From assembly GCA_019634625.1 (NCBI GenBank), contig JAHCBA010000009.1, positions 120,332-184,331 on the forward strand: a stretch of 64,000 bases of DNA, read 5' to 3'. The notes under the pieces were generated by a model, which was given only the letters and a program-made list of their open reading frames with translations, was not told where the DNA came from and searched no databases. This document shows, piece by piece, positions 9,524 to 19,300 of the stretch (its first letter is position 1; every line of letters starts with the position of its first letter). The position numbers and the translations under genes are program-made. Origin of the DNA: Verrucomicrobiia bacterium. Its GTDB lineage: Bacteria; Verrucomicrobiota; Verrucomicrobiia; Limisphaerales; CAIMTB01.

Positions 9524-11464
9524 TCAGAGGTGTTCCTCGAGGAAACGAACGAGGGCGAGGAACATGAAGTCGGAGTTCTTCTTCCTGGCGAATCCGTGGC
9601 CTTCGTCGCGGGCGAGGAGATACCAGACGTCGCTGCCATGACGGCGCAGGGCCTCCACCATTTGTTCGGATTCGGAGGCGGGGACGCGGGGATCGTTGAG
9701 ACCCTGCGCGATCAGGAGGGGACGGCGGATTCGTTCGACCTGGGAGAGCGGCGAGATACGGGCAAGGAATTCGGCCATGGCCGGGTCGCGTTCGTCGCCG
9801 TATTCGGCGCGGCGGAGGTCGCGGCGGTAGTCCTGGGTATTGCGGAGGAAGGTGAGGAAGTTGGAGATGCCGACGATGTTGATGCCGCAGCGCAGGCGTT
9901 CGCCGTGATGGATGAGGGAGGCGAGGACCATGTAGCCGCCATAGCTCCCGCCGTACACGGCAACGCGGGAGTCGTCGAGATGGGGATCGGCGGCGACCGC
10001 ATCGAGAAAGGCGCCGATGTCGCGGACCGAATCCTCGCGTTTCATCCCGTTGTCGAGGGAGACGAAGGTCTTTCCGAATCCGGAGGAGCCGCGGACGTTG
10101 GGGTAAAGGAGGGCGATTCCCAGCTCCTGGACGAGGTAATTCCAGCGGCCCTGAAAACCGGGGCGCGACTGCGATTCCGGTCCGCCGTGAATCAGGACGA
10201 GAACGGGACGAGGTCCCGGGAAGCGACGCGGGTCGGGGCGGTAGAGGAAGCCTGAGAGGGGCAGGCCGTCGAACGCCGTTGTGCGGATGAGTTCGGCGTC
10301 GGCGAAGCGGGCCGTGTTGAGGCCGCCGGTCTCGCTTTCGGTCCAGCGGGTGAGGGTGTTCAGGCGGGCGTGAACGGAATACACCTCGCCGGGGGCGCGG
10401 GCCGAGCCGAGGGAGAAGGCGACTTCCCGTCCGTTGCGATGCCAGCGCAGTCCGGAGGCAACCCCCCTGGGCAGGGCTGGCACCCGACGTTCCCGCCAGG
10501 ACCGGCTGTCGGCGATGCGGAGGACGCTGATGCCATCCTCGTTGGTGAACCAGGCGACCGTGCGGCCATCCGGCGACAGGTCGAAGGACTCGACATCCCC
10601 GGTGGGCTGGGGCCCCACGGGTTCGAGGTTTCCGGTGCCAAGGTCCAGTCGTGCGAAACGACGGAACTCGGCATCGTGGTCGGTGGTGACCAGGGCCTGG
10701 CGGCCATCGGGGAGAAAGCGGGCGCCGCCGTAGGCGACCGGGACGGCCGCGGGCGGGGAGACCTGGCGCCGCTCGCCGGTGGCCATGTCGATCAGATGAA
10801 GGGAACTCTCGTTGATGGAGACGTAGGAGAGGGCGAGGAGACGGGTTTCGTCAGGCGACCAGTCGAGCGGCATCCAGCCGCCGCCCGGCAACTCGGCGAC
10901 CAGACGGTCGGAGTCGGGCTGAACCGGGTCGAGGCGGTAGAAATCCGTGTCGCGTCCGGTGCGCCGGGTCGAGGCGTAGGCGAGCTGGCGGGAATCCTGC
11001 GCCCAGCGAGGGAAGGTGTTCCTGGATTTCCCATCCGTGAGGAGGGTGATGTCGCCGGTGTCGCGGTCGAGCCGGAAGAGCTGGAAGAACTCGCCGCCCC
11101 CGGTGTCCTGTTGAAATACGATCCGGGAACCATCGCCGGGCAGGAAGGTGCCCGACGCGACCGGATCGGGAAGGAAGGTGAGCTGGCGGCGGGCCCCGCC
11201 GGGCAGTTGCACGAGGTGGAGTTGGGCGGTGTCTGCGAACCGGGTGGTCAGCAGGACGTTCCGGCGCTGGGGATGCCAGTCCTGGAAACTGGCGATGCGG
11301 AATTCGAGGTAGGGCGCGACGCGTTCCGCCAGTCCCCCGGGCAGGGCGGGGATGCCGTCGGCGACCACCTGGTCGGGCACCGGGGCCGCCTGGGCCACGG
11401 CGGCGGTCAGGGCGAGGGCGAGCGCGAGGCGCTGAGGCAACGCGGAAGGGCGGGTCATGGACAT
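9524..11464 (-). CDS. S9-family prolyl oligopeptidase-like serine peptidase, exported
   Basis: This 646-residue protein begins with a clear signal peptide (LALALALTAAVAQAAP). A beta-propeller follows, built of repeated 'D-G-x-x-x-x-F/W-D' blades such as DLSPDGRTVAWFTNEDG and WSPDETRLLALSY. The C-terminal alpha/beta-hydrolase domain has the nucleophile motif GGSYGG (serine near residue 505). The acid residue lies in QGLNDPRVP and the histidine in RDEGHGF, so the catalytic triad is complete. Family knowledge: such enzymes cleave peptides in the periplasm, often dipeptidyl peptidase or acylaminoacyl peptidase types. The exact specificity cannot be read from the sequence. Confidence 0.92.
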   Translation of the reverse strand: MSMTRPSALPQRLALALALTAAVAQAAPVPDQVVADGIPALPGGLAERVAPYLEFRIASFQDWHPQRRNVLLTTRFADTAQLHLVQLPGGARRQLTFLPDPVASGTFLPGDGSRIVFQQDTGGGEFFQLFRLDRDTGDITLLTDGKSRNTFPRWAQDSRQLAYASTRRTGRDTDFYRLDPVQPDSDRLVAELPGGGWMPLDWSPDETRLLALSYVSINESSLHLIDMATGERRQVSPPAAVPVAYGGARFLPDGRQALVTTDHDAEFRRFARLDLGTGNLEPVGPQPTGDVESFDLSPDGRTVAWFTNEDGISVLRIADSRSWRERRVPALPRGVASGLRWHRNGREVAFSLGSARAPGEVYSVHARLNTLTRWTESETGGLNTARFADAELIRTTAFDGLPLSGFLYRPDPRRFPGPRPVLVLIHGGPESQSRPGFQGRWNYLVQELGIALLYPNVRGSSGFGKTFVSLDNGMKREDSVRDIGAFLDAVAADPHLDDSRVAVYGGSYGGYMVLASLIHHGERLRCGINIVGISNFLTFLRNTQDYRRDLRRAEYGDERDPAMAEFLARISPLSQVERIRRPLLIAQGLNDPRVPASESEQMVEALRRHGSDVWYLLARDEGHGFARKKNSDFMFLALVRFLEEHL

Positions 11465-11538
11465 CGGGCCGGGAAGCGCGGGGGAGGAACGGCGGAGGGT
11501 ATCCCGTCGAGGGTCTTGCCAGGGCGCGGCACCGGGGC

Positions 11539-12537
11539 TCAGGGCAGGGCGTGGTCGGCGACCTTCACGCCGCGGCGGAAGGTGTTGAAACCGAACATGG
11601 ACGGGTTGAACTCTCCGATGGGGGTGGCATCGGCGCGGGCGGGAACTTCGAGGCCGGTGAGGTGGTAGCAGGCATTGATGAAGAGCCGTCGGAGATCCTC
11701 GCTGGCCATGTCGATCGAGGCGCCGATGGTGGTGCAGAGCAGGGTGGAGACGTTGCCGGTCTCGCCCCGGTAATCGCGCAGCCAGATCATGGGCATGAGC
11801 GACTTCTTCAGGTTGGGCGGGTCCTCGGGTTTCATGCCAACGAGGGTGAGGCCGTGCATGAGGACCACGGCGTCATTGGGGAACGTGGGGGAAACGCCGT
11901 ACACGTCGCTGGGCCCGAAGACATCGAAGACCTCGCGGAGGATGGGGTGACGGCGGTTCTTTCCATCCACCAGGCCGCGGGCGGCCTCCTTGCCGTGGTC
12001 GCCGTGGTGGAAGGTCCACGTCTCGCCGATGGTCACGGCACCGAACCCGCCGCGCCAGCCTTCGCCGCGATGGTCCCAGGAATACCTGGCATAGGGGCTC
12101 TGCCGGTTGCGGGTGTAGTGGAAAGCGTGGGTGGCGGTGCGCACCACGATCATCGGTTTGCCCGAGTTCAGGTAATCGACGAAGTGCTTCATGTCCTCGT
12201 CGGGCAGTTCACGGAACCGAAACTGGTTGATGACCAGGTCGGCACCGGCGAGGAGGTGCATGCCGGGGACATTGGTCTGGTTGTTGGGATTGATGGTGGT
12301 ATCGGGGTCCTGGCTGAACAGGACGGTGGCGCGGAAGCCATGGCGCTGGCTGAGGATTTTGCCGAGCTGGGGCAGGCTTTCCTCCGACCGGTATTCCTCG
12401 TCGCCGCTCAGCATCACGACGTGCCTGCCGTTGGCCGCGCCGGCGGGGGGGTCGTAGGTGACCCACTGGGCGGCGGGGGTGGCGGGGGCGGCATGAAGGA
12501 GCAGGGCCGCGGCGAGCAGCGGCAGGAGGGCTTTCAT
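11539..12537 (-). CDS. ThuA-like domain protein, secreted
   Basis: This 332-residue protein has a signal peptide (LLPLLAAALLLHAAPATPAA). The ThuA/glutamine-amidotransferase-like fold is seen in VVMLSGDEEYRSEESLPQLG, then GADLVINQFRFRELPDED, then GKPMIVVRTATHAF. ThuA-like proteins are abundant in Verrucomicrobiota and Planctomycetota and are linked to sugar metabolism, mostly without biochemical proof. The gene stands alone on this strand. A 12-bp GTGCATATGCAC palindrome lies 76 bp upstream of its start, in the gap shared with blaI. Confidence 0.85.
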   Translation of the reverse strand: MKALLPLLAAALLLHAAPATPAAQWVTYDPPAGAANGRHVVMLSGDEEYRSEESLPQLGKILSQRHGFRATVLFSQDPDTTINPNNQTNVPGMHLLAGADLVINQFRFRELPDEDMKHFVDYLNSGKPMIVVRTATHAFHYTRNRQSPYARYSWDHRGEGWRGGFGAVTIGETWTFHHGDHGKEAARGLVDGKNRRHPILREVFDVFGPSDVYGVSPTFPNDAVVLMHGLTLVGMKPEDPPNLKKSLMPMIWLRDYRGETGNVSTLLCTTIGASIDMASEDLRRLFINACYHLTGLEVPARADATPIGEFNPSMFGFNTFRRGVKVADHALP

Positions 12538-12612
12538 GGGGTCAGGCTAGCCGCCCGGTGCGGAGGGCCGCGAGCGGAAACGGACGGGTGGCCTCGAATG
12601 GACTGAAACGCT

Positions 12613-12624
12613 GTGCATATGCAC
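12613..12624. repeat. GTGCATATGCAC palindrome, single copy in the thuA-like/blaI gap
   Basis: This is one instance of the palindromic core described for the array at 24045-24605. It has the same outer context, GAAAC on the left and AGTTT then ATTT on the right. It sits between two divergent genes, so it could act as an operator or simply be a mobile repeat remnant. Confidence 0.6.
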
Positions 12625-12665
12625 GAAGTTTAGGGCGATTTAAAAGCGCCGAGCCCGAGGAATTC

Positions 12666-12679
12666 TCTACATTTGTAGA
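12666..12679. promoter_or_regulatory. BlaI/MecI-type operator 1
   Basis: The 14-bp perfect palindrome TCTACATTTGTAGA contains TACA-NN-TGTA, the half-site spacing used by BlaI/MecI repressors. It lies 48 bp before the start of the BlaI-family gene. A second site is centred 33 bp further on, about three helical turns away, so two dimers could bind on the same face. Confidence 0.7.
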
Positions 12680-12697
12680 TGAAAAGGCTTGCCAGTT

Positions 12698-12713
12698 CTC
12701 TACGGATGTAGAG
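12698..12713. promoter_or_regulatory. BlaI/MecI-type operator 2
   Basis: CTCTACGGATGTAGAG has perfect outer arms CTCTAC/GTAGAG and a TACG-GA-TGTA core one base off the usual half-site. It ends 13 bp before the ATG of the regulator gene, where bound repressor would block initiation. This supports autoregulation of the regulator-M56 pair. Confidence 0.65.
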
Positions 12714-12726
12714 GATTGGGTGCGTC

Positions 12727-13128
12727 ATGAAGGATGAAGGCAGGCGGGCGCCGATCGAACTCACGGAGGCGGAGTGGAGCGTCATCAAGGCGGTGTGGGA
12801 GCGGGAGCCGTGCACCGCGCCGGAGGTGCAGGAGCGGTTGCGGGCGGCGACGGGATGGACGTACAGCACGGTGCGGACGTTGATGGACCGGATGGTGGGG
12901 AAGGGGTTGTTGACGGCGCGGAAGGACGGGAAGGTGACCCATTTCCGGTCGGTGGCGACGCGGGAGCAGGCGCGTCGCGGGGAGGTGTTGTATGCGCTGG
13001 AGCACGCCTTCGACGGGGCGTTGACGCCGATGGTGGAGTGCCTGCTGGACACGCGGGGCCTGTCGGAACGGGAGCTGGACGAGCTGGACGCGCTGATCCG
13101 GTCGCATCGGCGGCGCAGCCGGAAGTGA
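12727..13128 (+). CDS. blaI: BlaI/MecI-family transcriptional repressor
   Basis: This 133-residue winged-helix repressor reads LTEAEWSVIKAVWE, then WTYSTVRTLMDRMVGKGLL (recognition helix and wing) near residues 40-60, and then a C-terminal dimerisation helix with DELDALIRSH. It is paired with an M56 peptidase gene that starts 18 bp downstream, the standard BlaI-BlaR1 type arrangement. Two operator-like palindromes lie upstream. In the classic system the peptidase senses a signal and leads to cleavage of the repressor. The signal here is unknown and no beta-lactamase gene is nearby. Confidence 0.92.
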   Translation: MKDEGRRAPIELTEAEWSVIKAVWEREPCTAPEVQERLRAATGWTYSTVRTLMDRMVGKGLLTARKDGKVTHFRSVATREQARRGEVLYALEHAFDGALTPMVECLLDTRGLSERELDELDALIRSHRRRSRK

Positions 13129-13146
13129 CGGAGACCCCGAACCGCA

Positions 13147-15513
13147 ATGGGATTCGCGATGAAGACCTGGATCGAGTTCCTGAACCGGGCTGGCGAGACG
13201 GCGATGCCGGTCGCGCTGGCGGCCTTCGTGCAGGTGAGCGGGGTGGTGCTGGTTCTTCTGGTGTTGGATCGGTTGCTGGCAAGGCGGGTGCGCGCCGTGT
13301 TCCGGCATGCGCTCTGGCTGCTGGTGCCGTTGAAGCTGCTGTTGCCGCCGGGAGTGGCCCTGCCGACCTCGGCGGCCTACTGGCTGCGGATGGAGGCCCC
13401 GGTGGCGGAACAGATGCGAGGGGAAGTCTTCAACGGCGACGTTCGTGTCGGGTACGCCGACGGGATCGCGGGAATCCATGACGCGGCGGATCGCGCGCCG
13501 GGCGAAGGACAGGACACGGTGGGCCAGCCGGGCCTGACCTTACGGGGGGGTGGCGTGCTGGGGTGGTTCGTGGGCTTCGCCGGCTTGGCGGGCTGGATGG
13601 CATGGGGTGCGGTCCGGGTGCGGCGGACGGTGCGGGAAGGCCGGCGGGGAACGGCGACCCTCGAGGCCATGGCAGTCGGGGCGGCGGCGGAGTTGGGTCT
13701 GGGGCGGACGCCCCGGGTGGTGGTCTGTGAACGGGCGGGCACACCTGCGGTGTGCGGTCTGTGGCGGCCGGTGGTGGTGATGCCGCCATCGTTGGTGGAC
13801 GGGCTGGATGCGGAGCCCATGCGAGCGGTGCTGTTGCACGAGATGGCCCATGTGAAGCGGGGCGACCTGGGGTGGAACCTGCTGCAGTCGGCCTTGCTGG
13901 CGGTGTATTGGTGGCATCCGCTGGTGTGGGTGGCGCAGGCGCGGATGCGGCGGGTGCGGGAGGAGGCGGTGGACGAGACGGTCGCCGTGGTCTTGCGTGG
14001 GGAGACGGAGGGGTACGCGCGGGCGCTGGTACGGGTGGCCCGTCACGCGGTCCGGCGGCGGGCGCCAGGTCTGGGGTGGGTGGGGATTCTGGAGTCGCGC
14101 AGTGCGTTGCACGAGCGGGTGCGGCGGCTGATCTCGCTGCCCACGCCCGGAAGCGCGCGCTTGGGGATGGTCCAGCGGTTGAGCGTGGGATTGCTGGCGG
14201 TGGGACTGTTGCCCATGGCGCCGCGGTCCAGTGATCAGGAGGCGGCGACGGGGGCGGTGGGAGCCTCAGTGCCGCGCGAGGTTGCGGCGGCAACGGAACG
14301 AGGCGGGACGACGGTCGTGGCGGGTGGGGACGCTTTGCCCGAGGACAGCGAATCCATCGCGGCGCTGGTCCAGGCGATCAAGGAGGGCAATGAGGAATTG
14401 GCGGCGATGCTGCTGCGGTACCGCAGTGGATGGCCGCCTGTCATCCAGCAACGCATGAGGATCGCGGAGCTGGAAGCCCGATTGGCCGAACGCCGCCTGC
14501 GGGATGGTGGGCGCTCGTCTTTGGAACCGCTGTGGACGGACCAGGGGGCGAGTGCGGGCGAAGCACTGACCGGCCCGGCAATTACTGGGGCGTCGATGAA
14601 ACTGCTGACCGTATTGGTGGCGGACGCCTCGCCGCCCTACTACGTGGGCGGCGACCTGCCGACCATGCTGTCGGAACTGGCACCTCGACTGCGGGCGTTG
14701 GGAACCGACCCCGAGACCGTCCTGATGGTGCGGGCCGAGCAGCGGGCTTCCTGGGATTCGGTCGCCGCACTGATCGAGGCCGCCCGTGCGTCGGGGATCC
14801 GTCGGGTGAGCCTGTCGCGGGCGGAGGGGGCCGGACCCGTCGGGATCCCGGCCGGGACATCGCCGGTTCTCCGGGCGTCGCCTGCGCGAATGATTCAGCT
14901 CGAAGCTGTCGTGTACCAATGGAGCGCGGCGACCCGGCAGGCCGTGGGACTCGGAGGGGATGCTGAAGGGTCGATGGTGCCCATGACACGGGCCCGGATG
15001 CAGGGCGTGAGGCGCACCGCGGAGGCGTCGGAGGATGCTGTCATCATGAACCTTCACCGAGTGACAACCCTCGAGGGACGGGCCGCAACGTTTGAGGTGG
15101 AGGAACCCGCGGCGTCGTTGCGTCGGTTGGGATTGAGCCGGCTGCGGATGGAGGTGCTGCCCCGGCCGTCCGGCGACGGGTACACGTTCGAACTCGAGTT
15201 AGGGACGCAGTGGACGGATGTGATTCCGGTGGTGAAGGACGGCACGGCGGCGGCGGATGCCCGAGTGGAGCCCCGTCAGGAAGGAGGCGTGTATTCGGTG
15301 AACGCGGTGGGGTACATCAACAGCCGGAGAAACGGCCGGGTGCGCCTGTACGATGGCCAGTCGGTCTGGATTCCGCTTCCCCGGAGTTCCGTGTTTCCGG
15401 CGGAGGATGCCTCGACGCGGGACCGATGGTTGCAGGTAACCGCCCAGACGATCGATCCCGCCGGCAACCCGATCCACACCCGCGAGGCGGAGACGGTGCC
15501 GACGCAGGAGTAG
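13147..15513 (+). CDS. M56 (BlaR1-like) membrane metallopeptidase fused to an ExbD-like periplasmic domain
   Basis: This 788-residue protein has N-terminal membrane helices (about residues 17-70 and 136-155). The M56 zinc peptidase motif HEMAH lies at residues 231-235, with EEAVDE further on. Another helix lies near residues 342-360. Instead of the penicillin-binding sensor of BlaR1, the extracytoplasmic part holds a domain like ExbD/TolR at about residues 483-560, recognised by ETVLMVRAEQRASWDSVAALIEAARASGI. A C-terminal beta-rich region of about 200 residues includes TYTFELELGTQWTDVIPVV and is reminiscent of secretin-associated domains. The fusion suggests sensing of an envelope state. It is coupled to blaI. 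The exact signal and the C-terminal fold are inference. Confidence 0.8.
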   Translation: MGFAMKTWIEFLNRAGETAMPVALAAFVQVSGVVLVLLVLDRLLARRVRAVFRHALWLLVPLKLLLPPGVALPTSAAYWLRMEAPVAEQMRGEVFNGDVRVGYADGIAGIHDAADRAPGEGQDTVGQPGLTLRGGGVLGWFVGFAGLAGWMAWGAVRVRRTVREGRRGTATLEAMAVGAAAELGLGRTPRVVVCERAGTPAVCGLWRPVVVMPPSLVDGLDAEPMRAVLLHEMAHVKRGDLGWNLLQSALLAVYWWHPLVWVAQARMRRVREEAVDETVAVVLRGETEGYARALVRVARHAVRRRAPGLGWVGILESRSALHERVRRLISLPTPGSARLGMVQRLSVGLLAVGLLPMAPRSSDQEAATGAVGASVPREVAAATERGGTTVVAGGDALPEDSESIAALVQAIKEGNEELAAMLLRYRSGWPPVIQQRMRIAELEARLAERRLRDGGRSSLEPLWTDQGASAGEALTGPAITGASMKLLTVLVADASPPYYVGGDLPTMLSELAPRLRALGTDPETVLMVRAEQRASWDSVAALIEAARASGIRRVSLSRAEGAGPVGIPAGTSPVLRASPARMIQLEAVVYQWSAATRQAVGLGGDAEGSMVPMTRARMQGVRRTAEASEDAVIMNLHRVTTLEGRAATFEVEEPAASLRRLGLSRLRMEVLPRPSGDGYTFELELGTQWTDVIPVVKDGTAAADARVEPRQEGGVYSVNAVGYINSRRNGRVRLYDGQSVWIPLPRSSVFPAEDASTRDRWLQVTAQTIDPAGNPIHTREAETVPTQE

Positions 15514-15546
15514 GCGGGGGCGAATGGCGGATGCCGGATGGCGAAT

Positions 15547-15605
15547 CGGGGGGCGGTTTTCGGGGCGCGTGGGCTCCCTGGATGGCCCGACTGCGCCGCC
15601 CCCCG
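15547..15605. terminator. Possible bidirectional terminator between convergent genes
   Basis: Ten-base arms CGGGGGGCGG (15547-15556) and CCGCCCCCCG (15596-15605) are perfectly complementary and enclose 39 bases. They sit in the short gap between the M56 gene and the YceI gene, which end facing each other. There is no long U tract on either side, so Rho-independent action is doubtful. Confidence 0.3.
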
Positions 15606-16289
15606 TCAGGGTGCGATGCGGTCTTCGGGGCGGGCGGGGCCGGGGGACGCCTTGAGGTCGAGGCGGATGACGACGTTGTCGCGGATGAGGTCGTCGGCGC
15701 GACCGGTGTAGTTGATATTGAAGTCCTTCCGGTTCAGGGCGAACTCGGCCTTGAGAGTGAGTTCCTCCGGGGTGATGCGCACGTCGGCGGGGAACGACAC
15801 GCTCTTGGTGACCCCGTGCAAGTCGAGGTTTCCGGTGACGAGGTGTTTGTCCGCCTGGGGCGATACCGACGTGACGGTGAAGGTGGAAAAGGGATAGGTC
15901 GGCACATCGAAGAAGTCGGCGTTCTTCAAGTGACCCGTGAGCCGGTTGTTGTCCGACCAGGTCGAGTCCATGTCGATGCGGATCACCGGTGTGCCCGTGA
16001 TCTTTCCGTCGGCTACTGGAACCGTCCCCTCGAACTTGTTGAACCCGCCGTCGTGGCTGCCGGTGACCTTGGAGCCGACGAAGCTGATGGTGGATCCGGA
16101 GCGGACGACGTAGTCCACGCTGGCGGCCGTGGCTGCGGTCTGGGAGACGTCGGTGGGCGCGGAGGCGGTGCTGCGGTGGACGTTTTCGGAGGGATCGGAA
16201 CAGCCGGCCCAGAGGAGGGCGAGCAGGCAGGGCGACAGGCGGAGGAGGGCGATCGTGGCTGTGGGCGAGGGTTTCTGCGGGTTGAGCAT
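15606..16289 (-). CDS. YceI-family lipoprotein
   Basis: This 227-residue protein has a lipobox (LLALLWAGC, cysteine 30). A YceI lipocalin-like barrel follows: YVVRSGSTISFVGSKVTGSHDGGFNKFEG, then GHLKNADFFDVPTYPFSTFTVTSV, then GNLDLHGVTKSVSFP. These are the standard YceI strands. Family members bind amphiphilic ligands such as isoprenoid quinones in the periplasm. Anchoring to the outer membrane is inferred from the residues after the cysteine, which are not aspartate. The gene stands alone between convergent and codirectional neighbours. Confidence 0.9.
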   Translation of the reverse strand: MLNPQKPSPTATIALLRLSPCLLALLWAGCSDPSENVHRSTASAPTDVSQTAATAASVDYVVRSGSTISFVGSKVTGSHDGGFNKFEGTVPVADGKITGTPVIRIDMDSTWSDNNRLTGHLKNADFFDVPTYPFSTFTVTSVSPQADKHLVTGNLDLHGVTKSVSFPADVRITPEELTLKAEFALNRKDFNINYTGRADDLIRDNVVIRLDLKASPGPARPEDRIAP

Positions 16290-16344
16290 GGGCGGGGGAC
16301 GGAATCCAGGGGTGTTCGGTTACAAACAACCCGTGTGGGGGCGG

Positions 16345-19300
16345 TCAGTCGAGGCGGAGGCGGAAGTATCGGGCGGGATCGGGCACGAGCGGGAGGGGAA
16401 TGCTGACGGTCCTGGCGGGGCCGGCGGGGAGGTGATCGAGATCGAGCCAGATCGCCTGGGTGACGGTGGCCGCAGCCTGGACGGTGTAGGCCTGGCCGGG
16501 CGCGGTTTGGAAGCGGAGTTCGAGGGCACCGCCCGGGCCGGGTTCCACGACGAGGCGAGGCCTTTCAGCGGGCGGAAACGGGTCATCGACGGTTCCAGGG
16601 GAGCCGCCGGGGCGGGTGCTGGGGCGCCAGTTGGCACTGTGACCCCAGGTGTCCCAGGGCACGGAGGGATCGCGAAAGACGAGCGAATGACCGCGGCCGT
16701 CGGTGATCGGGTACCAGGCATCATCGTATGCGAACTCGAGGATCATCTCCCCGACGGCATCGTCGAGGCGGAGCGTCTCGCCGGCGTTGTCGAGGGCGCC
16801 CTCGAAGGTGCCTGCGATGGAATCGAGCGGGCCGTACCGGGCGGTGAAGGCGGCGACGTCGCGGACCACGAGGACATGGGCGGCCGGGGCGAGGGTCGGG
16901 ATGGTGCCGAGGGAGAAGTCGAACCGGACACCGCGGGTGAGGCGGATGCCGGTGAGGTCGAGGGGTTCGGGGCCGAGGTTGCGGAGTTCGAGGAACTCGT
17001 AGCTTTGGGCGTCGTGGGGAAGGCCGGGGACGGGGTCGGGGTTGTAGAAGATCTCGGTGATCCGGAGGAACTGCTGGGCCTGGGTGGGCCGGCCTTCGTA
17101 GCTGTGGGAGGCCATGAGCCGGCCGGTGTCGTCTTCGAGCAACAGGGTGTCGCCGCGGGCGCTGAGGAAACCGCGGTAGTTGCCCTGGACGAAGTGGCCT
17201 TCATGGCCGCGTGGGGAGGCGGTGCGGGCGCGGAAACTTCGGGCATCGGGCGAGAGGTGCAGGCTGCGACCGGCGGGGACGACCGTGCCGGGACGGAAGG
17301 TGTGGTCGATGGCACCGCGGATGCGCCAGCCGGAGAGGTCGAGCGCGTGGGGATGGGGGTTGGTGAGTTCGACGAACTCCTCGAGGGGATTGCCGGAGTT
17401 GGGAAGGAAGTCGAGGCGGCCGAACCGGGGGGCGGCCGCGGCCGGTTGGGAAGGGGGGATGGGATCGCCGCGAAGAAGGGGGTTCTGGTCGAAGAGGAAG
17501 GTGCGGCGGCCGGGGAGATGGATCGAGAGGAGACGTTCCGCTTCGGCGCGCATGGGGTTGCCGTTGCCCCAGGAGCCCCAGCGCTGGAAATCGAGGTCGG
17601 CGTCGGACGGGGCGATGCCCGGGGGATCCATGGCGTCCATCATGGCGCGGACGCGGGCTTCGATGCGGAGTTCGGCGGCGGGGGTGCCCGGGGGTTGGAG
17701 GACGGTGTCCATCACGGTGCGCAGGCGGCGGAGAACCATGGCGCGGAACTCGGGGTGATCGAAGACGAGGTTGTAGAGGCGGTTGGCGGGTTTGTTCTGC
17801 TGGGCGGGGTTGTAGAAGGTGAGGACGTTGTCCTGGAAGAGGGTGTCGGTGAAGTAGCCGCGGGCATCGAGCCAGTTGCGGCCCCAGGTGAGATCGACGT
17901 CCCAGGGGAGCAGGGCCCATTCGCCGGAGCCGTCGCTGTCGCGGTAGAGGTAGTAGTTCTTGTGGCCGTGGTCCTGGCTGCTGCAGAGGGCGAGTCCGGC
18001 GAAGTAGGAGACGATCTGGGGCAGGTCGAGATGGTCCCAGGCATGGAGGGCGCGCTGGGTGAGGGAACGTCCTTCGTCCAGGGCGGTGACCAGGGACTGG
18101 AGATCGTTGAAGTTCTCCCAGCGGCGGGTCTTCTTCTCGTTGCCGCCCGCGCTGCCGAGGTTGTTGTACATCTTGTAGAGGGCACCGCGTGGGTCGCGTC
18201 CGAGCCGTTCCAGCCAGCGGTCGTCGCTGTCCTCGACGAGGTCGGCGATGCTGAAGAACTGGCCGTTGCGCTGGAGGCGGACCTGGAAGGCGAAGTGGGC
18301 GAGGCTGCCGGATGCGGCGAGGAACTCGTAGGCGAGGGCGTTGCGGACGCGGGCCTTGTCGCCCCAGTTGGTGAGGAGCCGGATGTCCTTCACCCGGGTG
18401 GCGCCGGGTCGGTAGAGGAAGCGGTGATCGGCGGGGAAGTCGAGGTTGTAACCCTTCTTGGGGAAGCCGCTGGAACTCTGGCCGCGCAGGCGCATGCGGA
18501 CGTTGTCGTAGAGTTCGCCGGCATGGAACAGGGCGATGCGGGTGCCGGAGAAGGTGTCCGCGGCGCCGGGGTTTTCGACGAAGAGATGGAGGACGGGGAG
18601 CGCGGACTGGATGGAGGCGTCGCGCACCACGGTGCCGAGCCAGGCCTCGGAATCGAGCGGGTCGGTGTGGAGGGGCCAGCGCGAGGTGCGGCCTTCGGTG
18701 TCGGTGGCGGTGATGTGGTAGCGGATCATCTGGCCCGGGGCGGCCACGGGTGCGGGTAGGGTCGCCGAGTGGAGACCGGCGGCGGGTTCCATCGGGAGGA
18801 TCTGTTCGGGGCCGAACTGGATGCGGTACCGGAGTTGAACCGCGGCGACGGGCGCGAAGGTCGGGGCGACGTGGACCTGGAGGGTCAGGGGTTCTTCGCT
18901 GGAGGGTTCGTTGGGGGTGTGAAGGGCATCGACGACGATCGGGCCGAGGTCGGCGGCGCCCACGTTGTTGGGGGCACCGGGGGTGGGGACGGTGAAGTAC
19001 CGGGGCGTTTCGGCCATGAGTCCGGGGCGATCGGCGGACAGTTCGACCTGGATGAGGAAGTCGGGGTCGTCGGCGGTGAGGTTGAGGCCCTGGACGGCGA
19101 GGACGTTCGGGCCGTGCACCAGCGCATGGGCGTGGGGTGTCAGGTCCAGTTCCTGCCACTGGATGGCGCGATGGTCGGGGTTCGGCCGGGTGGCGGCGGC
19201 GGTCCAGTCGGGGGCATCGGGAGCGTTGAGGCTGGCGACGGGGACGCCGTTGAGCCAGGCGACCAGCCCGTCGTCGTAGCGCACCCGGAGGGTCAGGCGG

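Noticed and set aside
16129..18759. 876-codon plus-strand frame opposite the CotH protein
   Set aside because: It is a Gly/Glu/Val-rich shadow of the minus-strand gene, which has clear LTD and CotH motifs and a signal peptide.
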